The notes below the pieces were generated by a model. That model was not told where the DNA came from, ran no database searches, and saw only the letters and a list, made by a program, of their open reading frames with translations. A program made the translations under genes and the position numbers. Of a stretch of DNA of 64,000 nucleotides, positions 49,703 to 58,735 are shown piece by piece. This stretch comes from Phycisphaerales bacterium (GTDB lineage Bacteria; Planctomycetota; Phycisphaerae; Phycisphaerales; UBA1924): the NCBI GenBank assembly GCA_020853815.1, contig JADYYE010000088.1, forward strand, positions 1 through 64,000. The letters run 5' to 3'. Within the stretch, counting starts at the first letter, position 1. The number at the start of each line of letters is the position of its first letter.

Positions 49703-50722
49703 TTATTCGAACGCCTCCGCGAAGGCGTCGTAGTCATCGCCGTTCACGAAGCAGTCTCCGTTGTAGTCGGCCAAGGGGTTGGCCTGGTCGAAGTACGAGG
49801 CAAAGAGGTCGTAATCGTCGCCGTTCACGAAGCCATCATTGTTGAAATCGGCGCCGTTGGAGACAACGACCACGAGGTCGAGCTTGGCGGTGTTGCCGTT
49901 GGCGAGCGGGGATTCACGGGTGTAGTAGGCGGAATACGCGCCGCTGCCGCCATCCGGGCCGCCCTGGGCCGGGAAAAGCGAGGAGACCATGAGGCGGACC
50001 TGCCCGTCGGCGAGGTTCTTGCGGAGGTAGGCTTGGCTGGTAGGCTCGCAGACGTTGAGGTCAAAGACGACCTTGGTGCCGACCGGAACCCAAGCGCCCG
50101 GAGCAACGTTTGCGATCGTCCCGGTGGCGATGGGAGTCACGTCGAAACGCTGGCGGACCTGGCGCGACACGTCGGTCGCCACGCCGTTGGCATCAAAGAT
50201 CGCGTTGAAGCAGTTTCGTGCGCCTTCGGACGGCGGAACGATGGGCGCGCCGCCGAAGACCGAGGTCTCCTGGAACGACTGGGCCGTCCAGCCGTTGCGG
50301 TAGCCCACGCCGAAGACCTCGACGGGCTTGCCGGCGTCTGCATCCGCCAAGTACAAGGGGTCGGCTTGCTGCAGAACGGTACGGAACGAGTCAAAGGTGG
50401 GGTCGTACTGGAACTGGTTGTCCACGGCGACCGTCAGCGTGAGCTTGGCGCTCACGACGCGGTAGCGGGTGACTGGCAGGCCCGCCGGAACCTCGACCGA
50501 GGTGGTAAAGCCGAACAGGCCTTGGCCGTCACGATCGTCGAACCCGGGGATTTCGATGGCCCCAAAGATCGGAATCGCGAATTCCTTGCCCGGCTGTCCA
50601 CCGAAGGGATACATCCAGCGGTCCAGGGTAGGAACGGGGTAGGAGGCCGCGATGGGTTGCGCCACCGCCCCAGAAGCCATGCAAAGCCCGAACGCAGTCG
50701 CCGCAAGTGTCTTCGCCTTCAT
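49703..50722 (-). CDS. Secreted protein with C-terminal dockerin-like repeat pair
   Basis: 339 aa: a signal peptide (cleaved about AVAQ), a beta-rich domain of about 230 residues without recognised family, then two Ca-binding dockerin-like motifs, DFNNDGFVNGDDYDLFASYF and DYNGDCFVNGDDYDAFAEAFE at the very C-terminus. In Phycisphaerae-like genomes this C-terminal form is common on exported proteins and is thought to mediate surface attachment or sorting. The central domain's role is unknown. Expression has its own intergenic promoter, divergent from the prepilin gene. Confidence 0.8.
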   Translation of the reverse strand: MKAKTLAATAFGLCMASGAVAQPIAASYPVPTLDRWMYPFGGQPGKEFAIPIFGAIEIPGFDDRDGQGLFGFTTSVEVPAGLPVTRYRVVSAKLTLTVAVDNQFQYDPTFDSFRTVLQQADPLYLADADAGKPVEVFGVGYRNGWTAQSFQETSVFGGAPIVPPSEGARNCFNAIFDANGVATDVSRQVRQRFDVTPIATGTIANVAPGAWVPVGTKVVFDLNVCEPTSQAYLRKNLADGQVRLMVSSLFPAQGGPDGGSGAYSAYYTRESPLANGNTAKLDLVVVVSNGADFNNDGFVNGDDYDLFASYFDQANPLADYNGDCFVNGDDYDAFAEAFE

Positions 50723-50925
50723 GTTTTCTCTCCAAACATGCCCAAGTCGTTGGGCGAGGCTCTCGAAACTCAGAGACGTCGTGCTGAACTATTCAAGACA
50801 CAAATCTCCAGATTCGAATTTACAGCACGAATATAGTCGGGTAAAGTTGATTTGTCGATCCACGCTTCAAGAATTATCTGAAAGTGGGCGTTTAGGGGAC
50901 ACGATTTACCGAAGGAGGAAGTTCG

Positions 50926-51792
50926 ATGAGGCTTCCGAATAACCGTCAGGCGTTCACGTTGATCGAGCTCTTGGTCGTCATCGCGATCATCGCCATCCTG
51001 ATCGCGATTCTGCTCCCGGCGCTGTCGTCGGCGCGTGCGTATGGCAAGCAGTGCCGAGAACTCGCGGGGGCGCAACATCTGCTCATGGCCTACACCCTGT
51101 ACGCCGACGCCAACAACGGCAAGGTGCTGCCGGGCTACGCCGCCAAGAAGTGGGTGAACGGCCCGATGAAGGTCGTCGACCACGAGGGCGAGCGCATCCA
51201 GAATGAAGAAGCCATGCGCTATCCATGGCGCATCGCGCCATACTTCAGCTACGACTTCCGCGGCCTGTACAAGGACGACAAGCTTCTGGCCCAGATGATC
51301 GGCCGCCCGGACTACCGCTACGTCATCAGCCTGTACCCGTCGGTGGGAGTCAACGCCATGTTCGTGGGCGGCAATGACAAGTCGGGCGCGTTCGACAAGG
51401 CGTTCGTTTCCATGTACGGACGGGTCTACGTCGACCGTCTCGACGAGGTCATCCGCCCGACCAAGCTGATGGTCTTCGTGTCGGCGCGCGACCGCGAGTA
51501 CCCCGCCGCGCCGGAGTTTGGGCGCCCCGAGGGATACTGCCGCGTCGAGCCGCCGATCTTCACCGAGGCCAACGGGCGTATGTGGGAGGACGCGTACAAC
51601 GAGAACGCGGATTCTCCCGGCCTGAACTCCGGGTTCGTGTCGCTTCGTCACCGCGGCAAGGCCGTCGCCACGATGATCGACGGGCACGGGCAGATCATGA
51701 ACTGGGAGCAGCTCAATGACATGCGCCACTGGGCCGACAAGGCCGATCGCACGGACTGGGGCGTCAAGCCCCACGGCCAGGCGGCGCGCTAG
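50926..51792 (+). CDS. Prepilin-like protein with type IV N-methylation site and H-x9-DG motif
   Basis: 288 aa. The N-terminus NRQAFTLIELLVVIAIIAILIAILLPAL is the prepilin-peptidase recognition site plus the hydrophobic stem helix, and SLRHRGKAVATMIDGHGQI contains the C-terminal H-x9-DG motif characteristic of planctomycete pseudopilin-like proteins. These are probably major or minor pseudopilins or surface filaments assembled by a GspE/PilB machine. GGAGGA lies 6-11 nt before the ATG. Two hairpins follow its stop. Confidence 0.88.
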   Translation: MRLPNNRQAFTLIELLVVIAIIAILIAILLPALSSARAYGKQCRELAGAQHLLMAYTLYADANNGKVLPGYAAKKWVNGPMKVVDHEGERIQNEEAMRYPWRIAPYFSYDFRGLYKDDKLLAQMIGRPDYRYVISLYPSVGVNAMFVGGNDKSGAFDKAFVSMYGRVYVDRLDEVIRPTKLMVFVSARDREYPAAPEFGRPEGYCRVEPPIFTEANGRMWEDAYNENADSPGLNSGFVSLRHRGKAVATMIDGHGQIMNWEQLNDMRHWADKADRTDWGVKPHGQAAR

Positions 51793-51809
51793 GACCTAGG
51801 GACGATGCG

Positions 51810-51844
51810 CGTCGCGGGAGTTCACCCTCCTCTCCCGCGACGCC
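51810..51844 (+). terminator. Long hairpin after the prepilin-like gene
   Basis: GCGTCGCGGGAG and CTCCCGCGACGC pair over 12 bp around an 11-nt loop, 17 nt after the stop. There is no T-tract; it may protect the 3' end or act with the terminator at 51889. Confidence 0.6.
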
Positions 51845-51888
51845 GGACGGAAACACGCTGGACAGTGCTGAAAACAGGCCACTTTCAG

Positions 51889-51942
51889 AGCGAGCAGGGC
51901 GCGTCGAACTCATCGGCGACGCATCACCCGGCTCGCTTTTTT
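51889..51942 (+). terminator. Branched intrinsic terminator
   Basis: Outer stem AGCGAGC/GCTCGCT encloses an inner hairpin GCGTCG/CGACGC (51901-51922) and runs into six T (51937-51942). The rest of the 258-bp gap to 52050 shows no gene. Confidence 0.65.
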
Positions 51943-52050
51943 CGTGGGCGCAGATTGACGGCTCGCCGGGAGAACCGCATCACCACGATGCACGGTGATC
52001 GATCCGGACGGTCGGAGTTGGGCGAGACTCGGGACGCTCAGCCGCTGGTC

Positions 52051-52689
52051 TCACACCCGGCCATTCAGCACGTCGTCGCCGATCTCGGCCACCGCGTCAA
52101 AGGTGCGGCACGCCATGGCGACCAGATGCGCGATCTCGCCTTCCCCGAAAGCCACGCCGCGCATCGATTGTTTGAACTCCTCCCAGCGCTGGGGCTGTGC
52201 CTCGGCGTAGGGTTCGAGCGATTCGGCGCCCTTGCCGGCGTCGAGGCGATAGGCGAGCTTGACGACGCGGGCGATGTACTTCCCGCCGTTGGTCGCGCCC
52301 TCGAGCACGTAGAGCGCGCCCAGCAGAGCCAGCGGCGAACTGGATTCGGCGTCCTTGATCTCGGCGATGAAGCGCGAGGTTGAGGCGCTTGCGACCACGA
52401 GCGATGCGTCCACGCCGAAATGCTCGATGTCGCGCCGGCAGCTGGGCTCGTGGTCGTGGTAATCGCGGAGCACGGCGGCGATCGGAGGCACGCCTCGGGA
52501 TCGGTTGAGGGCCGCGAAAAGCTCGCGATGCACGATCATCATCTGGGCCGTCATCGCGGCGTATTGCGCGCGCGGGAGCTTTCCAGTCGCCATCGCGTGC
52601 TGGAGCGGGTGACGCTCCGCCAACTTGTGCTTCTCCATCGTGCTTTCGCGGAGCGTGAGCATTACATCGAGGGCGGCGGCCTGGTTCAT
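52051..52689 (-). CDS. Haem oxygenase-like protein
   Basis: A 212-aa all-helical protein of the haem oxygenase-like superfamily: TMEKHKLAERHPLQHAMATGKLPRAQY near the N-terminus (candidate proximal His) and LLGALYVLEGATNGGKYIARVVK, the bacterial haem oxygenase-type Gly-containing distal helix. It could release iron and biliverdin from haem, but TenA-like and other functions share the fold. The ATG at 52689 is favoured by GGAG 8 nt upstream; a GTG at 52695 is too close to it. A tiny membrane-protein gene lies 13 bp upstream on the same strand. Confidence 0.65.
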   Translation of the reverse strand: MNQAAALDVMLTLRESTMEKHKLAERHPLQHAMATGKLPRAQYAAMTAQMMIVHRELFAALNRSRGVPPIAAVLRDYHDHEPSCRRDIEHFGVDASLVVASASTSRFIAEIKDAESSSPLALLGALYVLEGATNGGKYIARVVKLAYRLDAGKGAESLEPYAEAQPQRWEEFKQSMRGVAFGEGEIAHLVAMACRTFDAVAEIGDDVLNGRV

Positions 52690-52702
52690 CGACACGTCTC
52701 CT

Positions 52703-52873
52703 TCACTTCGCGATCCACAGGCCCGCGAGCGCGGGCACGACCAACCACAGAAGGCCCTTCACGAAGAAGAACAGAAAGCCGAGCAGCCCGAGCCTGCGAG
52801 CCCAGGCCGGCAGCGGACAGCCGGCCACAGCCCTTCCAGCGACGGCCCCGAATTTATTGAGACTCAGTCTCAT
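52703..52873 (-). CDS. Small single-pass membrane protein
   Basis: 56 aa: basic N-terminal half (MRLSLNKFGAVAGRAV) and one transmembrane helix (LLGFLFFFVKGLLWLVVPAL). No family recognised. Thirteen bp separate it from the haem-oxygenase-like gene, suggesting cotranscription. The longer frame to 52978 overlaps tyrS and is not preferred. Confidence 0.55.
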   Translation of the reverse strand: MRLSLNKFGAVAGRAVAGCPLPAWARRLGLLGFLFFFVKGLLWLVVPALAGLWIAK

Positions 52874-52946
52874 GCGTGCCAAAGCGTACAAGCTGACTTC
52901 TCGGTCGTCAAGGCGCGCCCGCAAATAGCCGCTACCGTCAGGGCCT

Positions 52947-54359
52947 ATGCAGACGAAAGCCGACTTCCTTGCCGACATGCACGCCCGGGGCCTGGTTCAA
53001 CAGACCACCGGCGACGAGGCCCTGACGCATCACCTCTCGAGCGGCACGCGACGGGCGTATGTCGGCTTTGACCCGACCGCCCCCAGCCTGACCATCGGCA
53101 ACCTCGTCGGGATCATGGCGCTGGTCCGCTTCGCCCGGGCGGGTCACCAGGCGATCGTGGTCGTGGGCGGCGCGACGGGCCTAATCGGCGATCCCTCCGG
53201 CAAGAGCAAGGAGCGCGAGCTCAACACGCCGGAGACGGTTCGGACCAACGTCGAGGGTCAGAGCCGGATCTATGAGGCGATCTGGGCGAACGCGGGCCTT
53301 GGCCGCCCCGAGATCCGGAACAACTACGACTGGTTCAAGGACATCTCGTTCCTCGACGCGCTGCGCGACATCGGCAAGCACTTCTCGGTCAACATGATGA
53401 TCCAGAAGGAATCGGTGAAGGAGCGCCTGCACAACCGCGACCAGGGCATCAGCTACACCGAGTTCAGCTACATGCTCCTGCAGGCCTACGACTTCAAGCA
53501 CCTGTGGGACAAGGACAACGTCACGATCCAGATGGGCGGATCGGACCAGTTCGGCAACATCGTGTGCGGCATCGACCTGATCCGGCGTAGCGACGAAGCT
53601 TTCCGCGCGTCGGTCGAGTTGGAAGATTCGCTCGTGTCGCGATACCTCAAGTTCGAGGACAAGAACTCCGGCGAGGCCCGCGAGATCGACGCGAAGATCA
53701 AGGCCAACGAGAAGTCACGGCTGGAGCGATCATCGCACGGGCTGACCTGGCCGCTGGTCACCAAGGCCGACGGCGGAAAGTTCGGCAAGACCGAGAGCGG
53801 TGCGATCTGGCTGACGGCGGATCGGACGAGCCCGTACGCGTACTACCAGTTCTGGCTCAATGCCGCGGACGCGGACGTGATCCGCTTCCTCAAGACCTTC
53901 ACGCTGCTGGAAATGCCCGAGATCGAGACGCTGGAAGCCTCGATGAAGGCCAACCCCGGCGCGCGCGAGGCGCAGCGGAAGCTGGCGCAGGAGGCGACGG
54001 CGCTGCTGCACGGTCGAGCGGCCATGGAGCACGCCGAGAACGCGGGCAAGGCGCTCTTCAGCGGCGACATCGCCCAGCTGCCCGAGGCGCTGCTCACCGA
54101 GGTCTTTGCCAGCGCGCCGACGAGCTCGCACGCCAAGGACACGCTGAGCGCGGGCGTCGGGGTGCTCGATCTTCTGGTCGAGACGGGGCTGGCCCAGTCG
54201 AAGCGCGAGGCCCGCGAGTTCCTCACGTCGGGCTCTGTCGCCGTGAACGGGCGGAAGGTCGGCGTGGACGACAAGCTCCAGACGAGCGACCTCTTGCACG
54301 GCAAGGTGATCGCGATCCGACGCGGCAAGAAGAACTGGCACGTCACGAAGTGGGCGTGA
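52947..54359 (+). CDS. tyrS: Tyrosyl-tRNA synthetase
   Basis: A 470-aa class I synthetase. The HIGH equivalent is in FDPTAPSLTIGNLVGIM and the KMSKS equivalent is KFGKT (in GGKFGKTESGAIWL). Tyrosine recognition residues lie in EFSYMLLQAYDF and QMGGSDQFGNIVCG. A C-terminal S4 domain (GLAQSKREAREFLTSGSVAVNGRKV) binds tRNA-Tyr. It is longer than the usual 420 aa because of an insertion around the KFEDKNSGEAREIDAKIKAN segment. TACCGT (52933-52938) ends 8 nt before the ATG. Its 3' end overlaps the convergent zinc-ribbon gene by 17 bp. Confidence 0.96.
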   Translation: MQTKADFLADMHARGLVQQTTGDEALTHHLSSGTRRAYVGFDPTAPSLTIGNLVGIMALVRFARAGHQAIVVVGGATGLIGDPSGKSKERELNTPETVRTNVEGQSRIYEAIWANAGLGRPEIRNNYDWFKDISFLDALRDIGKHFSVNMMIQKESVKERLHNRDQGISYTEFSYMLLQAYDFKHLWDKDNVTIQMGGSDQFGNIVCGIDLIRRSDEAFRASVELEDSLVSRYLKFEDKNSGEAREIDAKIKANEKSRLERSSHGLTWPLVTKADGGKFGKTESGAIWLTADRTSPYAYYQFWLNAADADVIRFLKTFTLLEMPEIETLEASMKANPGAREAQRKLAQEATALLHGRAAMEHAENAGKALFSGDIAQLPEALLTEVFASAPTSSHAKDTLSAGVGVLDLLVETGLAQSKREAREFLTSGSVAVNGRKVGVDDKLQTSDLLHGKVIAIRRGKKNWHVTKWA

Positions 54360-55101
54360 TGGGCGGCAACCTCCGGCTCCAGAGCGTGTAGATAGCACAG
54401 AACAGGCTCGCCGCCGCGCCCCACTCGGCGGAACGCACCAACGCGCCGGTCGTGAAGATGTTGGTGTGCAAGCCAGTGGGCGACACAACGCAAACCTCGG
54501 CCCAGGTGGCGTGGCCGATCGTCAGGAGAGAGCGGGCACTCCAAAGAAAGTACAGGCCGGTGCTGGTCGCGCTGATGGCCAGCGAGCCGAGGACTGTGAG
54601 CGGCCCACGGCGACGAGGCCCAAAAGCGACAAAGAGCCCGCAGGCCACCCCTTGGGCCAAGAGCCAGTCGCCGGTTTGCGATTCACGCCAGTAGGGGTAG
54701 GCGTCGGAGTGGCCGGGCGGGAGGAAGTCATTCGCAAAGTCCCGTGATACTCCCGCGACGACGCCAAGCAGTATCACCCCCAACGCCGCCGCGATTCCTA
54801 TGCGGCCGCGCAATCGCAGCGCCGCAAATCCGACCATGCATGCGAAGAGCACGACGATCGCTTGTGCTTCAAAGAGCCGATGCTCGGCAATGCGGTCGTT
54901 GAGTCTGAACGCGACGAGCGCGATGGGACCGACCATCAGACAGCACTTGAGAACGTAAGCCGCGCCAGAAAGCCGCGAGCGCCTCCGGCGTCTCGCTTCG
55001 TCGTAGATCAATCCACACTCCGGGCACACATTGCCCGGCAGACCTTTGGTGGAGTATCCGCAATTGGGACAGAACGCTTCCACGATTTTCAGCCAATCCA
55101 A
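54343..55101 (-). CDS. Zinc-ribbon multi-pass membrane protein
   Basis: 252 aa. The N-terminal zinc ribbon CPNCGYSTKGLPGNVCPECG (about 11-30) is followed by a basic stretch and about six transmembrane helices (such as YVLKCCLMVGPIALVAF, AIVVLFACMVGFAAL, IGIAAALGVILLGVVAGV). Zinc-ribbon-plus-membrane proteins are frequent in Planctomycetota; function unknown. Its stop lies within the tyrS 3' end on the other strand. Confidence 0.75.
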   Translation of the reverse strand: MDWLKIVEAFCPNCGYSTKGLPGNVCPECGLIYDEARRRRRSRLSGAAYVLKCCLMVGPIALVAFRLNDRIAEHRLFEAQAIVVLFACMVGFAALRLRGRIGIAAALGVILLGVVAGVSRDFANDFLPPGHSDAYPYWRESQTGDWLLAQGVACGLFVAFGPRRRGPLTVLGSLAISATSTGLYFLWSARSLLTIGHATWAEVCVVSPTGLHTNIFTTGALVRSAEWGAAASLFCAIYTLWSRRLPPITPTS

Positions 55102-55164
55102 CCAACAGAAGGCCGGGGAGAATCGCCGATCGCGTCAACGAAGGCGACGTGTTGCGGGCAGAGG

Positions 55165-56133
55165 CTACTGCACCAGTCCCTTCGTGAGGCGCATGAACGC
55201 GGTTTCCAGGTTCACGGGCTCTTCGGTGAACTTGCTGATGCGGAAGCCGTGGTTCACGAGAACGTTCGGGATGTCCGACGCGCTTCGGCCCGCGGTTTCG
55301 TCGAAGGTGACGTGGATCAGGGGGAGCGTCACGCCCTTGTTCACCGCGCCGTCGGTTTCGGCCATCGCGACTTTCTTGACGCCGGGCACGCGTGCGAGCA
55401 ACTGGGCCGCGTCGGCGACGCGCTCGGTGACGCCGACGTGGAGGACGTGCCCGAGCTTGGCACGCTTGACGATCTCGTCGACGCCGCCGTTGAACAAGAG
55501 TTGACCGCGCTCGATCACCCCCACCACGTTGCACAGTTCCGCCAGCTCGGGCAGGATGTGCGAGGAGATGAGGATGGTCTTGCCCATGCGGCTCAGCTCC
55601 TTGAGCAGCTCGCGCATCTCGATGCGGGCGCGGGGATCGAGGCCCGACGCGGGCTCGTCCATGAGCAGCACCTTGGGATCGTGGAGCAGGACGCGCGCGA
55701 CGCTGAGGCGCTGGCGCATGCCGCGCGAGAGCGAGTTCACTTCCGCGGTCGCCTTGTCGGTGAGGTCGGTGAGGTCCAGCACGTCTCCGACGACTTTGCG
55801 GCGTTGCATGCCGTGGATGTTGTATGCGGCGGCGAAGAACTCGAGGTACTCGGTCACGACCATGTCTTCGTACTGGCCGAGCTCGTCGGGGACATAGCCG
55901 ATGAGGGGGCGGATCTCGCGGTTCTGATAGCCGACCGTCAGGCCGCAGACGTTGGCCTGCCCGCTGGAGGGCTTGAGGAGGGTGGCGAGGATTTTGATGG
56001 TTGTGGTTTTTCCGGCGCCGTTGGGCCCGATGAAGCCGAAGCAGTCACCCTCGTTGATGGTGAGGTTGAGGTTGTTGAGCGCGGTGAGTTCGCCGTAGCG
56101 CTTGGTCAGGTTGATGGTCTCGATGATCGGCAC
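55165..56133 (-). CDS. ABC transporter ATP-binding protein
   Basis: 322 aa, ABC-2-type ATPase. Walker A IGPNGAGKTTT (about 37), Q loop region YVPDELGQYED, signature SLSRGMRQRL (unusual Arg-Gly-Met in place of LSGGQ), Walker B VLLMDEPASGLDPRA and H-loop SSHILPEL. A C-terminal domain (about 225-322) resembles those of exporter ATPases. It encodes no permease itself; the upstream same-strand large membrane protein (56201) is the likely partner. The GTG start has GGAG upstream. Confidence 0.9.
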   Translation of the reverse strand: MPIIETINLTKRYGELTALNNLNLTINEGDCFGFIGPNGAGKTTTIKILATLLKPSSGQANVCGLTVGYQNREIRPLIGYVPDELGQYEDMVVTEYLEFFAAAYNIHGMQRRKVVGDVLDLTDLTDKATAEVNSLSRGMRQRLSVARVLLHDPKVLLMDEPASGLDPRARIEMRELLKELSRMGKTILISSHILPELAELCNVVGVIERGQLLFNGGVDEIVKRAKLGHVLHVGVTERVADAAQLLARVPGVKKVAMAETDGAVNKGVTLPLIHVTFDETAGRSASDIPNVLVNHGFRISKFTEEPVNLETAFMRLTKGLVQ

Positions 56134-56200
56134 GCGAGGACTCCGATTGACTCACACAGGCAAACCCGGCCGAACCAGCCACGTCGGACCCGGACCAAAT

Positions 56201-58717
56201 CTAGCCGCCTCGTTCGGTGGGGGCGCCGGGCGGCACGGCCTCATCGGACGTCGGCGACATGGACGGCGGATCATCGGGCAGGGGATAGACCCAGCGGACC
56301 AGCGTTCGGCCCTGCGTCGGCACGCGTTGGCCATCGACGAAGATCGGCGTCGGAGCTTCCGCCGGCTCGTTGGTGGTTCCGATCGCGCCGATGACGATGA
56401 TGCACGGCTGCGTGAACCACTTGCCAAGGTCGAGGCCCTGCGCGCCCGCGCGATTCGCGGCGGGGAAGGAGGAGGTGTCGCTTCGCTGACGCTTGGGCGG
56501 ATCGAGCTGGGAGAACAGGCTGAGGGCGGTAAGATGATCGACAACCTGGCCGGGGTTGGATCGCGCGGCGCCCTGGATGGTCGAGGTGGATTGCGAGCCG
56601 AGCAACCGCTCCATGAGCCTCGAAGCGAGCGTTGACACATCGGTCGAGGCGGTGACCACCGACATGTCGAGCGCCTGCCCGGGCTGCCACGGATTGGCGA
56701 GCTTGTAGGCCCTCGCGTCGCAGATCATGTTGGTCGTGAGCGGACGGGGCTCCGGGCCGTCGGCGGAAGAGCGGACGAGCGAAGCCTGACGCTGCACGAC
56801 GATGATCACGGCGTCATTGAGCGGCCCGGGGAGTTCGTGCTTGAGCTTGCCGGTAAGCAGGGCCTTGATCGTTCGATCTGTATTGAACCTGATCGTGGCG
56901 GTCGGGACGGCGTCGCCCGCATCGTCGACGGGAACGGGCATTTTCCAGCGTGGGCCGCCGATCCAGTCGACCTGCCATTGTTTCACGGTCGAACGTGTGG
57001 GCACGCGGACGGCGCTTGGGTTGCGCGCGTCGACGACATAGGGGCGCGAATCGGGGAACGCGCCGACGCCGACCTTGGAATCCTGGATGGACTCCCACGC
57101 CGCCGCGATGTCGATGCCCTCGCTCTTGCCGGGGCCGGAGCCATCGGGCGTTGGAGTTGTGACTTGAACGGTTGCCTGGCCATACCACGGGATGAGGATG
57201 CTGACCCAGGTCCGCGCGCGCTGGAGGGGCTGGCCAAAAACGTGATCGATGAAAGAGAGGTGCTGTGCCTCGACCTTGCGTGGGCGGATCATGGTCGCGC
57301 CACCCCAGGCGATGCCGGTAAAGGCGAGGGCCGCCAAGGCATAGGCGAGCCAGCTGTGCTGTACCTTGCCGCGACGTTTCAGGATGGCGTAGCCCAGCGG
57401 GCCGGCGACAAGCCAGTAGGCGACAAAGACAACGAAGCCCAGGAGCACGCCCGCGGCGGCGGTTCGGGTCTTGGCGATCTCACCGGGGATGTCGGTGGCG
57501 AAGTTCACACCGGAGCGAGACAGGAAGTTCTGAGCCCGGATCGCTTCGGCTTCCTGCGGCGAGGGAAGCTCGCCCCGCTGGCCCAGCACACGGTTCCAGA
57601 AGACATCGGCGGAGGGGAGTTCCTGCTCGAGCAGCGTGCGATGGGCCAGGTCGAGCCCGACCAGGGTTACCATGCCAAGGCCGACGAGTCGACGGGCGAC
57701 GACGCACTCGGAATCGGGACCATCGAAGACGCGGATGGCCTCGCCGCGGGCTGCATCGGGCAACGGGCTGAACTCGTGGACCACGGTCTCCTTGGGCAGG
57801 CGCGCCTTGCGCGAATCGACCAGAAGCGGGCGGTAGCGCTCCAAGTCGATGCCTTCTCGGCGGCGCACCGTGACGCGCGGCAGGAGTTCGTGGAGTTCGC
57901 TGGCGCTCGGGTTGGTCCAGTTCTCGCCAACGGGCGGAAGCACGATGACCAGGTGCCCGCCGCGATTGATCCAGTCCTTCAGCGCGACGGCACGCTCGCC
58001 ACGCACCTCGCCGGGCTCGCCTACGCCCCAAACGATTGACTCGAAGGGTGCGTAGCCCATCCAGCGGTCGGGGAGTTCCGCCGGGGTCATGGCGACGTAT
58101 TCCTGAAGCTCATGGCCGAGAACCCGCCAACGTTCGCCCTGATTGCGAACCGCGAATCTCGTGAGGCTCATCGGGCGGTTGCCGACCATCCCGAGCAGGC
58201 CGACGTCGGCGGGAGCAAAGCCCTTAGGCGTCACTCGGACCTGCCCGAGCAGCCGGCCCGCGGGCGCGGTGGAGACCGCGATCGCTCCGGTTCGGTCGGT
58301 CGAGCCGGACTCGAGCGCCTCGTACGCCGAGATCACGATCACGTCGGTCGAATCAAACCAGTGCGGCACGCGCCAATAGAGCCAGGCGCCCTGCCATTGA
58401 CCGGGATTGGTGGTGACGTCACGCTGAAAGATCGGCTCGTCGCCGTCGGGGTCGACGCGGGGAGAGAGACGGAGCGCGACCTCGCGGGCTTTGGGCGCGC
58501 TGTCGTTGATGCGGATGCGCACGCCGGTCCAGTCACCGGGGCGAATCGTGCCGCCGACGCCGAAACGCTCGACCTCGATCTGGACCTCGGACGGGGTCTC
58601 GGGTTGGGCGGCCGAGGCGGGCGACAGGAGCACCGCGACGATCACGGCTAGACAGCGGATCAGCGGGGCCCAAAGGCGGTGAAATCGGAATGTGGTGTGA
58701 GTTCCCGGACTTCGCAC
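56201..58717 (-). CDS. Large exported/membrane protein next to an ABC ATPase, unknown function
   Basis: 838 aa. A signal peptide (about 1-36) is followed by a beta-rich domain (EVQIEVERFGVGGTIRPGDWTGVRIRI), then a segment with LKDWINRGGHLVIVLPPVGENW that resembles glutamine-amidotransferase-like Rossmann domains seen in DUF4350/GldG-type accessory proteins. Transmembrane helices follow at about 425-450 and 465-485, and a second soluble part. Gliding and export ABC systems have comparable large partners, so a role with the 55165 ATPase is plausible. Walker or catalytic motifs are absent. The GTG start at 58717 is tentative. Confidence 0.7.
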   Translation of the reverse strand: MRSPGTHTTFRFHRLWAPLIRCLAVIVAVLLSPASAAQPETPSEVQIEVERFGVGGTIRPGDWTGVRIRINDSAPKAREVALRLSPRVDPDGDEPIFQRDVTTNPGQWQGAWLYWRVPHWFDSTDVIVISAYEALESGSTDRTGAIAVSTAPAGRLLGQVRVTPKGFAPADVGLLGMVGNRPMSLTRFAVRNQGERWRVLGHELQEYVAMTPAELPDRWMGYAPFESIVWGVGEPGEVRGERAVALKDWINRGGHLVIVLPPVGENWTNPSASELHELLPRVTVRRREGIDLERYRPLLVDSRKARLPKETVVHEFSPLPDAARGEAIRVFDGPDSECVVARRLVGLGMVTLVGLDLAHRTLLEQELPSADVFWNRVLGQRGELPSPQEAEAIRAQNFLSRSGVNFATDIPGEIAKTRTAAAGVLLGFVVFVAYWLVAGPLGYAILKRRGKVQHSWLAYALAALAFTGIAWGGATMIRPRKVEAQHLSFIDHVFGQPLQRARTWVSILIPWYGQATVQVTTPTPDGSGPGKSEGIDIAAAWESIQDSKVGVGAFPDSRPYVVDARNPSAVRVPTRSTVKQWQVDWIGGPRWKMPVPVDDAGDAVPTATIRFNTDRTIKALLTGKLKHELPGPLNDAVIIVVQRQASLVRSSADGPEPRPLTTNMICDARAYKLANPWQPGQALDMSVVTASTDVSTLASRLMERLLGSQSTSTIQGAARSNPGQVVDHLTALSLFSQLDPPKRQRSDTSSFPAANRAGAQGLDLGKWFTQPCIIVIGAIGTTNEPAEAPTPIFVDGQRVPTQGRTLVRWVYPLPDDPPSMSPTSDEAVPPGAPTERGG

Positions 58718-58735
58718 GTTGAGATTGTACTGAGA

